This document shows, in pieces, positions 9,201-17,491 of a DNA stretch of 60,868 bases. Numbering within the stretch: the stretch's first letter is position 1; each line of letters opens with the position of its first letter. The position numbers were made by a program, and so were the translations under genes. The DNA comes from an uncultured beta proteobacterium (lineage in GTDB: Bacteria; Pseudomonadota; Gammaproteobacteria; Burkholderiales; Burkholderiaceae_E), in assembly GCA_903934295.1 (NCBI GenBank), contig CAIZNI010000024.1, positions 1 to 60,868 of the forward strand, in the 5' to 3' direction. The notes beneath the pieces are model-generated. The model had not been told where the DNA came from. It saw nothing but the letters and a program-made list of their open reading frames with translations, and did no database searches.

Positions 9201-11929
9201 ATTTCCCGGTCCTGGTGCAGGCGGTCGACAGCATTCACGCAATGCTGCACCGTTTTGCCGCCGGGCAATGGCCGGATGCCGAGCCTGTGGTGCTGGCGCA
9301 GGTGCAGTCACTTGCGCAGCGCTGGGCGATGCGCAATCCGCCGATCCCCGAGCACCTGCTGCAGCCGGCCCCTGAACTCATCGCCGAGTTGCAGGCCGAG
9401 CTCGAAGCCGAAGCGCTGGCTGAAGCGCAAGCCGAGGTCGACGCGCAAGCGAGGGCCCAGGCACGAGCGAAAGCCGAAGCAGATGCTCAAGCAGATGTCG
9501 AGGAAGATGCCGAAGCACACGCTGAAGCCGACGCTGCAGCCGACGCCGACGCCGAAGCGTCCTCGCCTGCCGGTCTTGTCGAGGAAGCCGAGTCCCCTTC
9601 GTTTCTGACCCTGACGACCGAGGCCCCCCTGGCGCCGGGGGATGATTTCCTGCCGGTACCGGTAGCGGGCGATGCCCCGATCCCCGAGGAACTGGTCGAC
9701 GAGCTCGATCCGGATCTGCTGGCGGTGTTCGTCGAAGAGGCCAGCGACGACCTGCCCAAGATCGGCGAGAACCTGCGTGGCTGGGCGGCCGATCCGGCCG
9801 ATGCCCGACTGCCGCAGACGCTGATGCGGCTGTTGCACACCGTCAAGGGCAGCGCCCGCATGGCCGGCGCGATGCGTCTGGGCCAGAAGCTGCATGACAT
9901 CGAGACTCGGGTCGAGACCCTGGCGGCCTTGCAGGAGGCCCCCGCTCAGCTGATCGAGGAGCTGGTGGCCGAGATCGACCTCGCGGTGGCGCTTTTCGAT
10001 GCGGTCCGCCAGCCGGCAGCACCGGTGCCGGTCGATGCCGCGCGGGCCTCTCCCGCGACAGCTGCACCCGTTGCAGCGGCGCCCGCCAGCCAGCCGCTGG
10101 TCAGGGTGCGTGCCGACCTGCTCGACAAGCTCGTCAATGAAGCGGGCGAAGTGTCGATCGCCCGTTCGCGGCTCGACAACGAACTGGCCACGCTGCGGAC
10201 CTCGCTGACCGACCTGACCGAGAACGTCGGGCGGCTGCGCGCACAGCTGCGCGAGATCGAGATGCAGGCCGACTCGCAGATCCAGACCCGCACCGCGCAG
10301 CGCAAGGATGCCGAACGCGATTTCGATCCGCTCGAGTTCGACCGCTACACCCGGTTGCAGGAACTGACCCGGATGATGGCCGAGTCGGTGAGCGATGTGG
10401 CCACCGTCCAGGGCAATGCCCTGCGCAGCCTCGAGGACGCCGGTCAGGACCTGCACCGCCAGGGCCAGGTGTTGCGCGACCTGCAGCAGAACCTGATGCG
10501 GGTGCGCATGGTGCAGTTCGGCTCGATCGCCGACCGCCTCTACCGGGTGGTCCGCCAGGCCGCCAAGGAAACCGACAAGCGCGTGCACCTGGACATCCGG
10601 GGCACCACCGTCGAAGTCGATCGCGGGGTGCTCGAGCGCATGGCCGGTCCGATCGAGCACCTGCTGCGCAACTCGATTGCCCACGGCATCGAGTCGGTCG
10701 CGACCCGGCAGGCCCATGGCAAGCCCGACACCGGTGAAATCCTGGTCGAGGTTCGCCAGGAAGGCCGCGAGATCGTGCTGTCCTTCGCCGACGACGGTGG
10801 CGGGCTGGATCTGGCGCGGATCCGCCAGCGGGCGATCGCGCAGGGCCTGATCAATGAACAGGCGGTGCTCTCCGATCGCGAACTGTCCGACCTGATCTTC
10901 GTGCCGGGCTTCTCGACCGCGTCCAGCGTGACCGAACTGGCGGGCCGGGGCATCGGGATGGACGTGGTCCGTGCCGAAGTCGCCTCGCTGGGCGGGCGCA
11001 TCGTCACCGACACCCAGGCCGGGCGCGGCACGCGGTTCTCGGTGCACCTGCCGCTGACGCTGGCGGTCGCCCAGGTGGTGCTGGTGGCGGCCGGGCGTGC
11101 GCGCTTCGCGGTGCCCTCGTCCAGCGTCGAGCAGGTGATGCAGCTCAAGCCGCAGGCGCTGGCCACCGCCTACGCCGACCGTTCGCTCGCCTGGCAGGGC
11201 CAGGCGGTGCCGCTTTTCTTCCTGGGCAGTCTGGTCGAGTCAGTCGACGTGACGCCGCTGGCTCAGCACTATTCGCCGGTGGTGATCGTGCGCTCGGGGC
11301 ACCAGCGGATTGCGCTGCATGCCGACGAGATCACGCGCAACCAGGAAGTGGTCGTCAAGAATGTTGGCCCGCAGGTCGCGCGGGTTCGCGGCGTGACCGG
11401 CGCCACGATCCTGGGCAACGGCGAGATCGTGCTCATCATCGATCCGGTGGCGCTGGCGCAGGCCGCCGCCGGCGAGGTGTTCGATCGCGCGGTGCCCCCG
11501 CCGATCCTCGCCCCGGTGCTGCCCGATACGCTGCCTCCGGTGGTGATGGTGGTGGATGATTCGGTAACCGTGCGCAAGGTGACCCAGCGCCTGCTGGTGC
11601 GCGAGGGCTACCAGGTGCTGCTGGCCAAGGACGGTGTCGATGCGCTGCGACAACTGCAGGACGTGACCCCGGACGCGATGCTGCTCGACATCGAGATGCC
11701 GCGCATGGACGGGTTCGACCTGACCCGGAACCTGCGCGCCGACCCGCGCTTTGCCTCGATCCCGATCATCATGATCACCTCGCGCACCGCCGACAAGCAT
11801 CGCAACCACGCGATGGGCCTCGGGGTGAACGTGTTCCTGGGCAAGCCCTATCAGGACAGCGAGCTGCTGGCGCACCTGGCCGGGTTCACTGGATCGCCTC
11901 ATCGTCTGGCGGCGGGTCTGAGCGCTTGA
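6218..11929 (+). CDS. chpA: Chp hybrid sensor kinase ChpA (PilL)
   Basis: Giant CheA-type hybrid kinase of 1903 residues that phosphorylates PilG and PilH. Three canonical Hpt modules carry His688 (FHTLKGSG), His956 (VHSLAGSA) and His1207 (LHTVKGSA). Degenerate Hpt-like regions lie near residues 48-51 and 190-205. Then follow dimerisation helices (about 1300-1440), an ATPase domain with LLRNSIAHGIE and DDGGGLD (about 1440-1600), a CheW-like domain (about 1600-1740) and a C-terminal receiver with phosphoacceptor D1824 (LLDIEMP). Acidic and Ala-rich repeat linkers separate the Hpt modules: eight-residue units at nt 8585-8728 and EAxA-type runs at 9400-9560. The 3' end overlaps the convergent photolyase gene by 44 bases. 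Confidence 0.95.
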   Translation: MAVDLVMLSWCLGEIRQALTQSAQLLEQLLQAEPGDFGGMAAARSALHQAHGALQIVDVDGAVLLTQESEALLDAIERGEVALNAGVVSRLDQAFQAVIEYLDDLLRGAPAQPLHLYPFYRALLEARKADRIHPADLFFPDLAAAAAPMPGTVETSDATALAGARAAFERGLLQAIRDPGSPGGRQAMHASVRSVRQSFHGSANPGFWWVSEVFFQALQSGAVAFDVGVKRLLGRFNLQLRKTLEEHAPVAERLLKDMLFSLAQTAPGEAAIDEVRRAYRLDGAVPADYEQPRYGKVDAVALQASREALTKSRGALDKVARGSAAEVSALLQNIDAFRDSVARLPAQGLQAVGEALAGVRRAIDPVSGYLPDATAMEVATAILFAEQALTQGRRPDAAHDRHGLEMAERVSAALAERAQPPGPPVWLRELSQAAQARSATAVFVAESLANLRRVEKLLDEYFRDPGQSAGLSDATLAMRQVGGAFSLLGHEDAARACEMVCRQVGELSGALRRDAQALFDRMASSIGALGFFTESLLHPAREAGLYELDEAAGEFRVRLGRPAAAVSPAPVPLPDSVLAPLVPEAAAPMPAVEPVSSVAAVAQVPAPLEIEAPAMSLVAAAAALPATAPTATAPTDDPLEQASVDAELLEIFLGEADEVLAAIAEHQQLSVASPADQDPLTTLRRGFHTLKGSGRMVGLNAFGEAAWALEQVLNLWVSEARAGEPALYRLIGQAHAQMTVWVEGLRAATGVRIDPQPLIDAARLLRDGAPVSEIAPALAVAPERAAAVEFEPQEILAVESQENLELEPQEVFEVESSEILKVESPEVFEVEPQGVVESEPAVMTEWDEVPERVLEWPPESALAPESDIAPEPEAQPEVQPEAQPAVAAAEPLADDLESGTPAPDMVQIGDRLISRPLYLIFLSEADELIQALASDTEQWRQDPLRAASEVAMRSVHSLAGSANVVNLEPVHQLAEALEAAYGAQRGGGDGVRADDFPVLVQAVDSIHAMLHRFAAGQWPDAEPVVLAQVQSLAQRWAMRNPPIPEHLLQPAPELIAELQAELEAEALAEAQAEVDAQARAQARAKAEADAQADVEEDAEAHAEADAAADADAEASSPAGLVEEAESPSFLTLTTEAPLAPGDDFLPVPVAGDAPIPEELVDELDPDLLAVFVEEASDDLPKIGENLRGWAADPADARLPQTLMRLLHTVKGSARMAGAMRLGQKLHDIETRVETLAALQEAPAQLIEELVAEIDLAVALFDAVRQPAAPVPVDAARASPATAAPVAAAPASQPLVRVRADLLDKLVNEAGEVSIARSRLDNELATLRTSLTDLTENVGRLRAQLREIEMQADSQIQTRTAQRKDAERDFDPLEFDRYTRLQELTRMMAESVSDVATVQGNALRSLEDAGQDLHRQGQVLRDLQQNLMRVRMVQFGSIADRLYRVVRQAAKETDKRVHLDIRGTTVEVDRGVLERMAGPIEHLLRNSIAHGIESVATRQAHGKPDTGEILVEVRQEGREIVLSFADDGGGLDLARIRQRAIAQGLINEQAVLSDRELSDLIFVPGFSTASSVTELAGRGIGMDVVRAEVASLGGRIVTDTQAGRGTRFSVHLPLTLAVAQVVLVAAGRARFAVPSSSVEQVMQLKPQALATAYADRSLAWQGQAVPLFFLGSLVESVDVTPLAQHYSPVVIVRSGHQRIALHADEITRNQEVVVKNVGPQVARVRGVTGATILGNGEIVLIIDPVALAQAAAGEVFDRAVPPPILAPVLPDTLPPVVMVVDDSVTVRKVTQRLLVREGYQVLLAKDGVDALRQLQDVTPDAMLLDIEMPRMDGFDLTRNLRADPRFASIPIIMITSRTADKHRNHAMGLGVNVFLGKPYQDSELLAHLAGFTGSPHRLAAGLSA

Positions 11930-13580
11930 CCACCGAGTAGCGCGCGAGGGTCTGCAGGCGCGCCTCGTCGTGCGCCACCACCGGCCCCGGATAGTTCTCG
12001 CCCAGCCGCAGGCCGGCGGCGGCCGCTTCCAGCGGCGCCGTCAGCCAGGGGGCGTGGATCGCCCGATCAGGCAGCTTGCCCAGCACCGGCAGATAGCGGC
12101 GGATGAACTGGCCGCGCGGATCGAACTTCGTCGACTGGGTGATCGGATTGAAGATCCGGAACCAGGGCTGCGCATCGCAGCCGCTGGAGGCGGCCCATTG
12201 CCAGCCGCCGTTGTTGGCCGACAGGTCGAAGTCGATCAGATGGCGCGCAAAGTACTGCTCGCCCCAGCGCCAGTCGATCCCGAGGTCCTTGATGAGGAAC
12301 GAGGCCACCACCATCCGCAGCCGGTTGTGCATGTAGCCGCTGCGGTTGATCTGCGCCATCGCGGCATCGACCAGCGGGTAGCCGGTGCGGCCCTCGCACC
12401 AGGCGGCAAAGCGCTGCTGCGCGCGCTCGCCGCGCTCCCATTCGATGCGGTCGTATTCCGGCCGAAACGCCTGTGTGACCACCCGCGGGTGGTGGTGCAG
12501 GATCTGGAAGTAGAAGTCGCGCCAGATCAGTTCGGCCAGCCAGACACCGGCGCCCGCGGCGGCGGCCGGGTTCTGGCGGGCGATGGCGCGCGCGCTGCGG
12601 GCCAGCTCCCGCACCGACACGGTACCGAATCGCAGGTGCACCGACAGGTACGAGGGCCCACGCACCGCCGGGAAGTCGCGGGTCAGCCCGTAGTCGCCGA
12701 TCCGGCCGCGAAACTGCTCCAGCAGGGCGGCGGCACCGCTCATGCCGGTTCGCACGCCCAGCGCGGCCAGATCCACCGCCTCGAAACCGATGTCGGCCAG
12801 GCTCGGCAGGCTTTCGCCCGCGGCCGGGGGCACGAGCCGGCCGGCGGGCGTCACCGTCCGCGCGCCGAGCGCGTCGTCATCGACCCGTTTTTCCCAGGCG
12901 CGCCGATACGGGGAGTAGACCGAGAACGGGGTGCCGGCGCCGGTCAGGATCTCGTCGCGTTCGAAGATCACCTGATCCTTGAAGCTCACGAAGCGGCGTC
13001 CGTCCTCGGCCAGCAGGCGTTCGGTGAGCGCATCGCGTGCGACGGCGGCCGGTTCGTGGTCGCGATTGGTGTAGACCGCCTGCACCGCCAGTTCGCGGGC
13101 GAGGGCGGCGATGCGCTGCGGGGCCGGACCGTGGCGCACGATCAGCCCGCCGCCGCTGGCGCGCAGCTTCTCGTCGAGCTCGATCAGGCTGGCGTGGATG
13201 AACGCGACGCGGCGGTCGGCCCGCTCGGGCAGGGCGTCCAGGATCTCGGTGTCGAAGACGAAGACGCACCACACCCGTTCATGGTCGGCCAGCGCTGCCG
13301 ACAGCGCCGCCTGGTCCTCGACGCGCAGATCGCGCCGGAACCAGACCAGTGCGCCGCCCGCGCGGGCAGGCTCGGCCGGCAGCGCGGGCGGAGCTGGCGA
13401 GGCGGACGGGCCAGCCGAGGCGGATGAGCCAGGCAAAGCCGACGCGTCAGGCAAAGCGGACGTGCCAGGCATAGCGGACGAGGTCTGCGACCCGGGCAGG
13501 GCGGGCGTGGCGGGCGGCGATGCGGAGACGGACAAGGCGGGTCGATTCGGCAGGGCAGGGCGGGCTCCGGATTGTGCCAA
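11886..13580 (-). CDS. phrB: Deoxyribodipyrimidine photolyase
   Basis: Light-driven repair enzyme for cyclobutane pyrimidine dimers, class I photolyase/cryptochrome family, cytoplasmic. The core starts at LVWFRRDLR (about residue 78) with the antenna-binding alpha/beta domain. The FAD-binding helical domain contains WRDFYFQ, INRSGYMHNRLRM and DFDLSANNGGWQW, then the FNPITQSTKFD segment. The first 75 residues are a low-complexity Ala/Pro/Ser tail with repeated ALPxS units, encoded by 18-bp repeats at 13430-13483. No family member needs it, so the true start may be later, although no ATG lies closer to the core. The 3' end overlaps chpA, and the 5' end abuts the yqgE promoter. Confidence 0.92.
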   Translation of the reverse strand: MAQSGARPALPNRPALSVSASPPATPALPGSQTSSAMPGTSALPDASALPGSSASAGPSASPAPPALPAEPARAGGALVWFRRDLRVEDQAALSAALADHERVWCVFVFDTEILDALPERADRRVAFIHASLIELDEKLRASGGGLIVRHGPAPQRIAALARELAVQAVYTNRDHEPAAVARDALTERLLAEDGRRFVSFKDQVIFERDEILTGAGTPFSVYSPYRRAWEKRVDDDALGARTVTPAGRLVPPAAGESLPSLADIGFEAVDLAALGVRTGMSGAAALLEQFRGRIGDYGLTRDFPAVRGPSYLSVHLRFGTVSVRELARSARAIARQNPAAAAGAGVWLAELIWRDFYFQILHHHPRVVTQAFRPEYDRIEWERGERAQQRFAAWCEGRTGYPLVDAAMAQINRSGYMHNRLRMVVASFLIKDLGIDWRWGEQYFARHLIDFDLSANNGGWQWAASSGCDAQPWFRIFNPITQSTKFDPRGQFIRRYLPVLGKLPDRAIHAPWLTAPLEAAAAGLRLGENYPGPVVAHDEARLQTLARYSVVKRSDPPPDDEAIQ

Positions 13581-13600
13581 CCCCCCGCCCTCTTTACAAT
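13572..13600 (+). promoter_or_regulatory. Sigma-70 promoter for the yqgE-ruvX-pyr cluster
   Basis: TTGTGC (13572-13577) and TACAAT (13595-13600) are separated by exactly 17 bases. Transcription would start near 13607, about 54 bases before yqgE. The -35 box lies inside the first codons of the oppositely directed photolyase gene. Confidence 0.5.
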
Positions 13601-13660
13601 TTGGTTGCGACCCGCCGAAGGTCGCTCGTGCTTTCCGAAGGTCCCCTCCGTCTCACCCCG

Positions 13661-14227
13661 ATGCCTGCCGCCGCTTCCCTGTTCTCCCATCATTTCCTGC
13701 TGGCCATGCCAGGCATGGCCGATCCCAATTTCACCGGCGTGGTGGTCTATGTGGCCGAACACTCCGACAAGGGTGCGCTCGGCCTGGTGATCAACCGCAC
13801 GATGGACATCGACCTGGGCAGCCTGCTCCAGCGCATCGACCTGGACCTGGCGCCGGGGCCGCTGGCCGCCTCCCCGATCTTCTCGGGCGGTCCCGTCCAG
13901 ACCGATCGCGGCTTCGTGCTGCATCACCCGGTGGGCGCCTGGAGTTCGACCGTCGCGGTGGCCGACGATCTGGGTCTGACCTCTTCCCGGGACATCCTCG
14001 AGGCGGTGGCCCGCGGCGAGGGACCGGCCCGTCTGCTGGTGGCGCTCGGCTACGCCGGCTGGGGCCCCGGCCAGCTCGAGGACGAAATCAGCCGCAATGC
14101 CTGGCTCACCCTGCCGGCCGACCTCTCGCTCATCTTCGACACGCCGGCCGAGCAGCGGCTGGCGCGTGCCTTCGGCCTGCTGGGCATCGACCCGGTGCTG
14201 CTGTCGCCCGCGGCCGGCCACGCCTGA
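13661..14227 (+). CDS. yqgE: YqgE/AlgH family protein
   Basis: Conserved 188-residue cytoplasmic protein of the UPF0301/AlgH family, whose molecular function is not settled. It is recognised by [15 protein letters not shown] at the N-terminus, then [24 protein letters not shown] and [13 protein letters not shown]. The ATG at 13661 gives the family's usual length. An in-frame opening further upstream at 13520 would run through the promoter and into the photolyase gene. RuvX follows eight bases later, the usual neighbour in proteobacteria. Confidence 0.93.
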   Translation: MPAAASLFSHHFLLAMPGMADPNFTGVVVYVAEHSDKGALGLVINRTMDIDLGSLLQRIDLDLAPGPLAASPIFSGGPVQTDRGFVLHHPVGAWSSTVAVADDLGLTSSRDILEAVARGEGPARLLVALGYAGWGPGQLEDEISRNAWLTLPADLSLIFDTPAEQRLARAFGLLGIDPVLLSPAAGHA

Positions 14228-14234
14228 CGCCCGC

Positions 14235-14636
14235 GTGACCGCGATCCGCACCCTGCTGGCCTTCGATTTCGGCGAGGTCCGCATCGGCGTGGCGGTCGGC
14301 AACACGCTGACCGAGTCGGCCGAACCGCTCACCGTGCTCGACAGCCTGCCCACCGCCCGTCGCTTCGCGGCCATCGCCGATCTGATCGCGCAGTGGGAGC
14401 CGGCCGCGCTGGTGGTCGGTCGGCCGGTGCATCCCGACGGTGCGGCCCATGAGATGACCCTGCGTTGTGAACGCTTCTCGCGTCAGCTGGCCGGGCGTTT
14501 CGGTCTGCCGGTCCACCTGACCGATGAGCGTTACAGTTCCGCGCAGGCCGCCAGCGATGGCGCCCGGGCGGACGCGCTCGACGCCGAGGCGGCCGCGATA
14601 ATCCTGCGACAATACCTGGCGCAGCCCTCGCCATGA
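14235..14636 (+). CDS. ruvX: Putative pre-16S rRNA nuclease / Holliday junction resolvase homologue RuvX (YqgF)
   Basis: RNase H-fold protein of 133 residues, required in E. coli for 5' maturation of 16S r[19 protein letters not shown] carries the first catalytic Asp, and [11 protein letters not shown] and [11 protein letters not shown] follow in family order. A late Asp sits in the [12 protein letters not shown] helix. The start is taken as GTG 14235, seven bases after the yqgE stop, because the frame upstream of it is only yqgE read out of phase. No ATG precedes the first beta strand. Confidence 0.9.
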   Translation: MTAIRTLLAFDFGEVRIGVAVGNTLTESAEPLTVLDSLPTARRFAAIADLIAQWEPAALVVGRPVHPDGAAHEMTLRCERFSRQLAGRFGLPVHLTDERYSSAQAASDGARADALDAEAAAIILRQYLAQPSP

Positions 14637-14703
14637 ACCGGCCGGTGCGCCCTTCGGTCGGTGGCCCGCCGATCGTCAGTCCCCCCACGGAAGCGTTCGC
14701 GCG

Positions 14704-15240
14704 ATGAGCCAGCCCCCGACACTGCCCGATCTCGATCTCGATCCCGACACCGCGGAAGCCGCTTATCACGCGCTGCGCCAGTCGCTGCAGCCGGTGCTGG
14801 CCGGCACGCAGCCGGTGCACCTGATCGGCATCCACAGCGGCGGCGCCTGGGTGGCGCAGCGCCTGCACCGGGAACTGGCCGTGGCCACGCCGCTGGGACT
14901 GCTGTCGTCGGCCTTTCACCGCGATGACTATGGCAAGCGGGTGGGCCGCGGTTTGCCGACCGACCTGAAGGCCAGCGAACTGCCCTTCAGCATCGACGGC
15001 GCCCACCTGGTCCTGGTCGACGACATCCTGTTCACCGGCCGCACGGTGCGCGCCGCGCTCAACGAGCTGTTCGATTTCGGCCGCCCGGCCCGGGTCGAGC
15101 TCGCGGTGCTGATCGACCGCGGCGGGCGCGAACTGCCGATCGAGGCCGGTTACTGCGGGGTGCGCGCACCGCTCGCGTCGCCCCTCAACTACGTGCTCAG
15201 CCGCGATGCGGCCGATCATTTCTCGCTGCGCATCGAATAG
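14704..15240 (+). CDS. pyrR: Bifunctional pyr regulator / uracil phosphoribosyltransferase PyrR
   Basis: Type I phosphoribosyltransferase of 178 residues. The PRPP-binding loop [15 protein letters not shown] is at about residues 100-115, and [10 protein letters not shown] lies in the N-terminal half. It precedes pyrB and pyrC', so a role in pyrimidine control or uracil salvage fits. No attenuator-like hairpin with a U-tract is visible in the 67 bases upstream, so an RNA-binding attenuation mechanism is not shown here. The 20-bp stretch at 14650-14669 is nearly identical to one upstream of rubredoxin. Confidence 0.92.
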   Translation: MSQPPTLPDLDLDPDTAEAAYHALRQSLQPVLAGTQPVHLIGIHSGGAWVAQRLHRELAVATPLGLLSSAFHRDDYGKRVGRGLPTDLKASELPFSIDGAHLVLVDDILFTGRTVRAALNELFDFGRPARVELAVLIDRGGRELPIEAGYCGVRAPLASPLNYVLSRDAADHFSLRIE

Positions 15241-15249
15241 GTCGCCCGG

Positions 15250-16209
15250 ATGAGACACCCGCAACTGAACGAGCACGGCGAGCTCAAGCACCTGCTCACC
15301 ATCGAGGGACTGCCGCGCGCGATGGTCCACCACATCCTGGACACCGCGTCGGGCTTCGTCGGGGTGTCCGATCGCGAGGTGAAGAAGGTGCCGCTGCTGC
15401 GCGGCAAGTCGGTCTTCAACCTGTTCTTCGAGAACTCGACCCGCACCCGCACCACCTTCGAGATCGCCGCCAAGCGCCTGAGCGCCGATGTCCTGAACCT
15501 GAACATCACCACCTCGTCGGCGGCCAAGGGCGAGTCGCTGCTCGACACCATCGACAACCTGTCGGCGATGCACGCCGACATGTTCGTGGTGCGCCACGCC
15601 ACCAGCGGCGCGCCCTTCCTGATCGCCCAGCACCTCGATCGCCTGCGCGGCCCCCACGTCCATGTCATCAACGCCGGCGACGGCCGCCATGCGCACCCCA
15701 CCCAGGGGCTGCTCGACATGTACACGATCCGCCACTTCAAGAAGGACTTCACCCAGCTGCGGGTGGCGGTGGTGGGCGACATCCTGCATTCGCGGGTGGC
15801 ACGCTCGGACATCCACGCGCTCACCACGCTGGGCGTGCCCGAGGTGCGCGCGATCGGGCCCTACACGCTGCTGCCGGCCGGGCTCGAGCAGATGGGCGTG
15901 CGGGTCTTCACCGACATGCGCGAGGGCCTCAAGGATGTCGATGTGATCATCATGCTGCGCCTGCAGAATGAGCGCATGCGCGGGGCGCTGCTGCCCTCGG
16001 CGCAGGAGTATTTCAAGCATTACGGGCTGACCCAGGAAAAGCTCGCGCTGGCCCGGCCCGATGCGATCGTGATGCACCCGGGGCCGATGAACCGGGGCGT
16101 CGAGATCGAATCGGCGGTTGCCGACGGACCGCAGTCGGTGATCCTCGATCAGGTCACCTTCGGCATCGCGGTCCGGATGGCGGTGATGAGTCTTCTGGCG
16201 GCGAACTGA
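15250..16209 (+). CDS. pyrB: Aspartate carbamoyltransferase catalytic subunit
   Basis: Catalyses carbamoyl phosphate + L-aspartate to N-carbamoyl-L-aspartate, the first committed step of pyrimidine synthesis. The carbamoyl-phosphate loop [12 protein letters not shown] is at about residues 60-72, [10 protein letters not shown] supplies the neighbouring-subunit loop, and [12 protein letters not shown] is near the C-terminus. The 319-residue length is of the class that complexes with a dihydroorotase-like subunit. It is followed after one base by the pyrC' gene. Confidence 0.96.
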   Translation: MRHPQLNEHGELKHLLTIEGLPRAMVHHILDTASGFVGVSDREVKKVPLLRGKSVFNLFFENSTRTRTTFEIAAKRLSADVLNLNITTSSAAKGESLLDTIDNLSAMHADMFVVRHATSGAPFLIAQHLDRLRGPHVHVINAGDGRHAHPTQGLLDMYTIRHFKKDFTQLRVAVVGDILHSRVARSDIHALTTLGVPEVRAIGPYTLLPAGLEQMGVRVFTDMREGLKDVDVIIMLRLQNERMRGALLPSAQEYFKHYGLTQEKLALARPDAIVMHPGPMNRGVEIESAVADGPQSVILDQVTFGIAVRMAVMSLLAAN

Positions 16210-16210
16210 C

Positions 16211-17491
16211 ATGCGACTGTCCATCATCAACGGTCGGGTCATCGACCCGGCACGCTCGCTCGACCTGAACGCGCCGGTCCATGTGGCCGACGGGCGCATC
16301 GTGGCGATCGGCCAGGCGCCGGCCGGCTTCATCGCGCAGCAGACGCTCGATGCCCGCGGCCTGGTGGTCGCGCCCGGGCTGGTCGATCTCGCCGCGCGGC
16401 TGCGCGAGCCCGGCTACGAATACCGCGCCACGCTCGAGTCCGAGATGCAGGCGGCGCTGGCCGGCGGGGTCACCAGCCTGTCCTGTCCGCCCGACACCGA
16501 CCCGCCGCTGGACGAGCCGGGCCTGGTCGAGATGCTCAAGCACCGGGCCCGTCAGCTCGAGAGCGCCAGCCTGTATCCGCTGGGCGCCCTCACCGTCGGC
16601 CTGAAGGGCGAGGTCATCACCGAGATGGCCGAGCTCGCCGAGGCCGGTTGCGTGGGCTTCGCGCAGCCCGGCCAGCTGTTCGCCGACACCGACGCGCTGA
16701 TGCGCGCGATGCAGTACGCCTGCACCTACGGGTTCACCGTGTGGCTGCAGCCGCAGGACCACTGGCTGGGCCGCGGCGGGGTGGCCGCCAGCGGCCCGGT
16801 GGCCGGTCGCCTGGGTCTGCCGGGGGTGCCGGTGGCCGCCGAGACGGTGGCCATGCACACCATCTTCGAGCTGGTGCGCGCCACCGGCTGCCGGGTGCAC
16901 CTGTGCCGGGTCTCGTCGGCGGCGGGGGTCGAGCTGGTGCGCCGCGCCAAGCACGAGGGCCTGCCGGTCACCTGTGATGTCGCGGTCCATCACCTGCACC
17001 TGATCGATGTCGACATCGGCTACTTCGACAGCCACTACCGGGTCGACCCGCCGTTTCGCGCGCAGCGCGATCGCGACGCGATCCGGGCCGGACTGGCGCA
17101 GGGGGTGATCGACGCGGTCTGTTCGGACCACACCCCGGTGGACGACGATGCCAAGCAGATGCCCTTCGGCGAGGCCGAGCCCGGCGTGACCGGGCTGGAG
17201 ATGCTGCTGCCGCTGACCCTGAAATGGGCGGCCGAATCGTCGGTGCCGCTGGCCTCGGCGCTGGCGCGCATCACCAGCGCGGCCGCCGCCATCCTGCGCA
17301 TCGACGGCGGCCATCTGGCGCCGGGCGCGCCCGCTGACCTGTGCCTGTTCGATCCCGACGAACACTGGACGGTCGAGGCGGGGACGCTGCGCAGCCAGGG
17401 GCGGCACACGCCCTACCTGGGGCGCGAGGTGTCGGGGCGCGCCCGCGTCACCCTGGTGGGCGGGCGCATCGTTTACTCGCGGCCGGCGTGA
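16211..17491 (+). CDS. pyrC': Dihydroorotase-like subunit, probably non-catalytic (PyrC')
   Basis: 426-residue amidohydrolase-fold protein translated right after pyrB. Active dihydroorotases have D-x-H-x-H-L-R-E-P-G after the first strand. Here the same place reads DLAARLREPG, so both metal-binding histidines are gone (Ala and Arg). The CSDHTPV and PFGEAEPGVTGLE segments remain. This is the pattern of the inactive pyrC'-encoded subunit known from Pseudomonas, which is structurally needed for the aspartate carbamoyltransferase complex but not for catalysis. A separate active dihydroorotase should then exist elsewhere in the genome. Its last bases (GTGA) overlap the plsC start. Confidence 0.9.
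   Translation: MRLSIINGRVIDPARSLDLNAPVHVADGRIVAIGQAPAGFIAQQTLDARGLVVAPGLVDLAARLREPGYEYRATLESEMQAALAGGVTSLSCPPDTDPPLDEPGLVEMLKHRARQLESASLYPLGALTVGLKGEVITEMAELAEAGCVGFAQPGQLFADTDALMRAMQYACTYGFTVWLQPQDHWLGRGGVAASGPVAGRLGLPGVPVAAETVAMHTIFELVRATGCRVHLCRVSSAAGVELVRRAKHEGLPVTCDVAVHHLHLIDVDIGYFDSHYRVDPPFRAQRDRDAIRAGLAQGVIDAVCSDHTPVDDDAKQMPFGEAEPGVTGLEMLLPLTLKWAAESSVPLASALARITSAAAAILRIDGGHLAPGAPADLCLFDPDEHWTVEAGTLRSQGRHTPYLGREVSGRARVTLVGGRIVYSRPA

Noticed and set aside
6116-9268. Minus-strand frame of 1050 codons
   Set aside because: Antisense shadow of chpA; low-complexity Arg/Gln/His translation typical of GC-rich antisense frames.
13520-13660. Longer YqgE start
   Set aside because: It would overlap the photolyase start and the TTGTGC/TACAAT promoter, and adds residues not found in the family.
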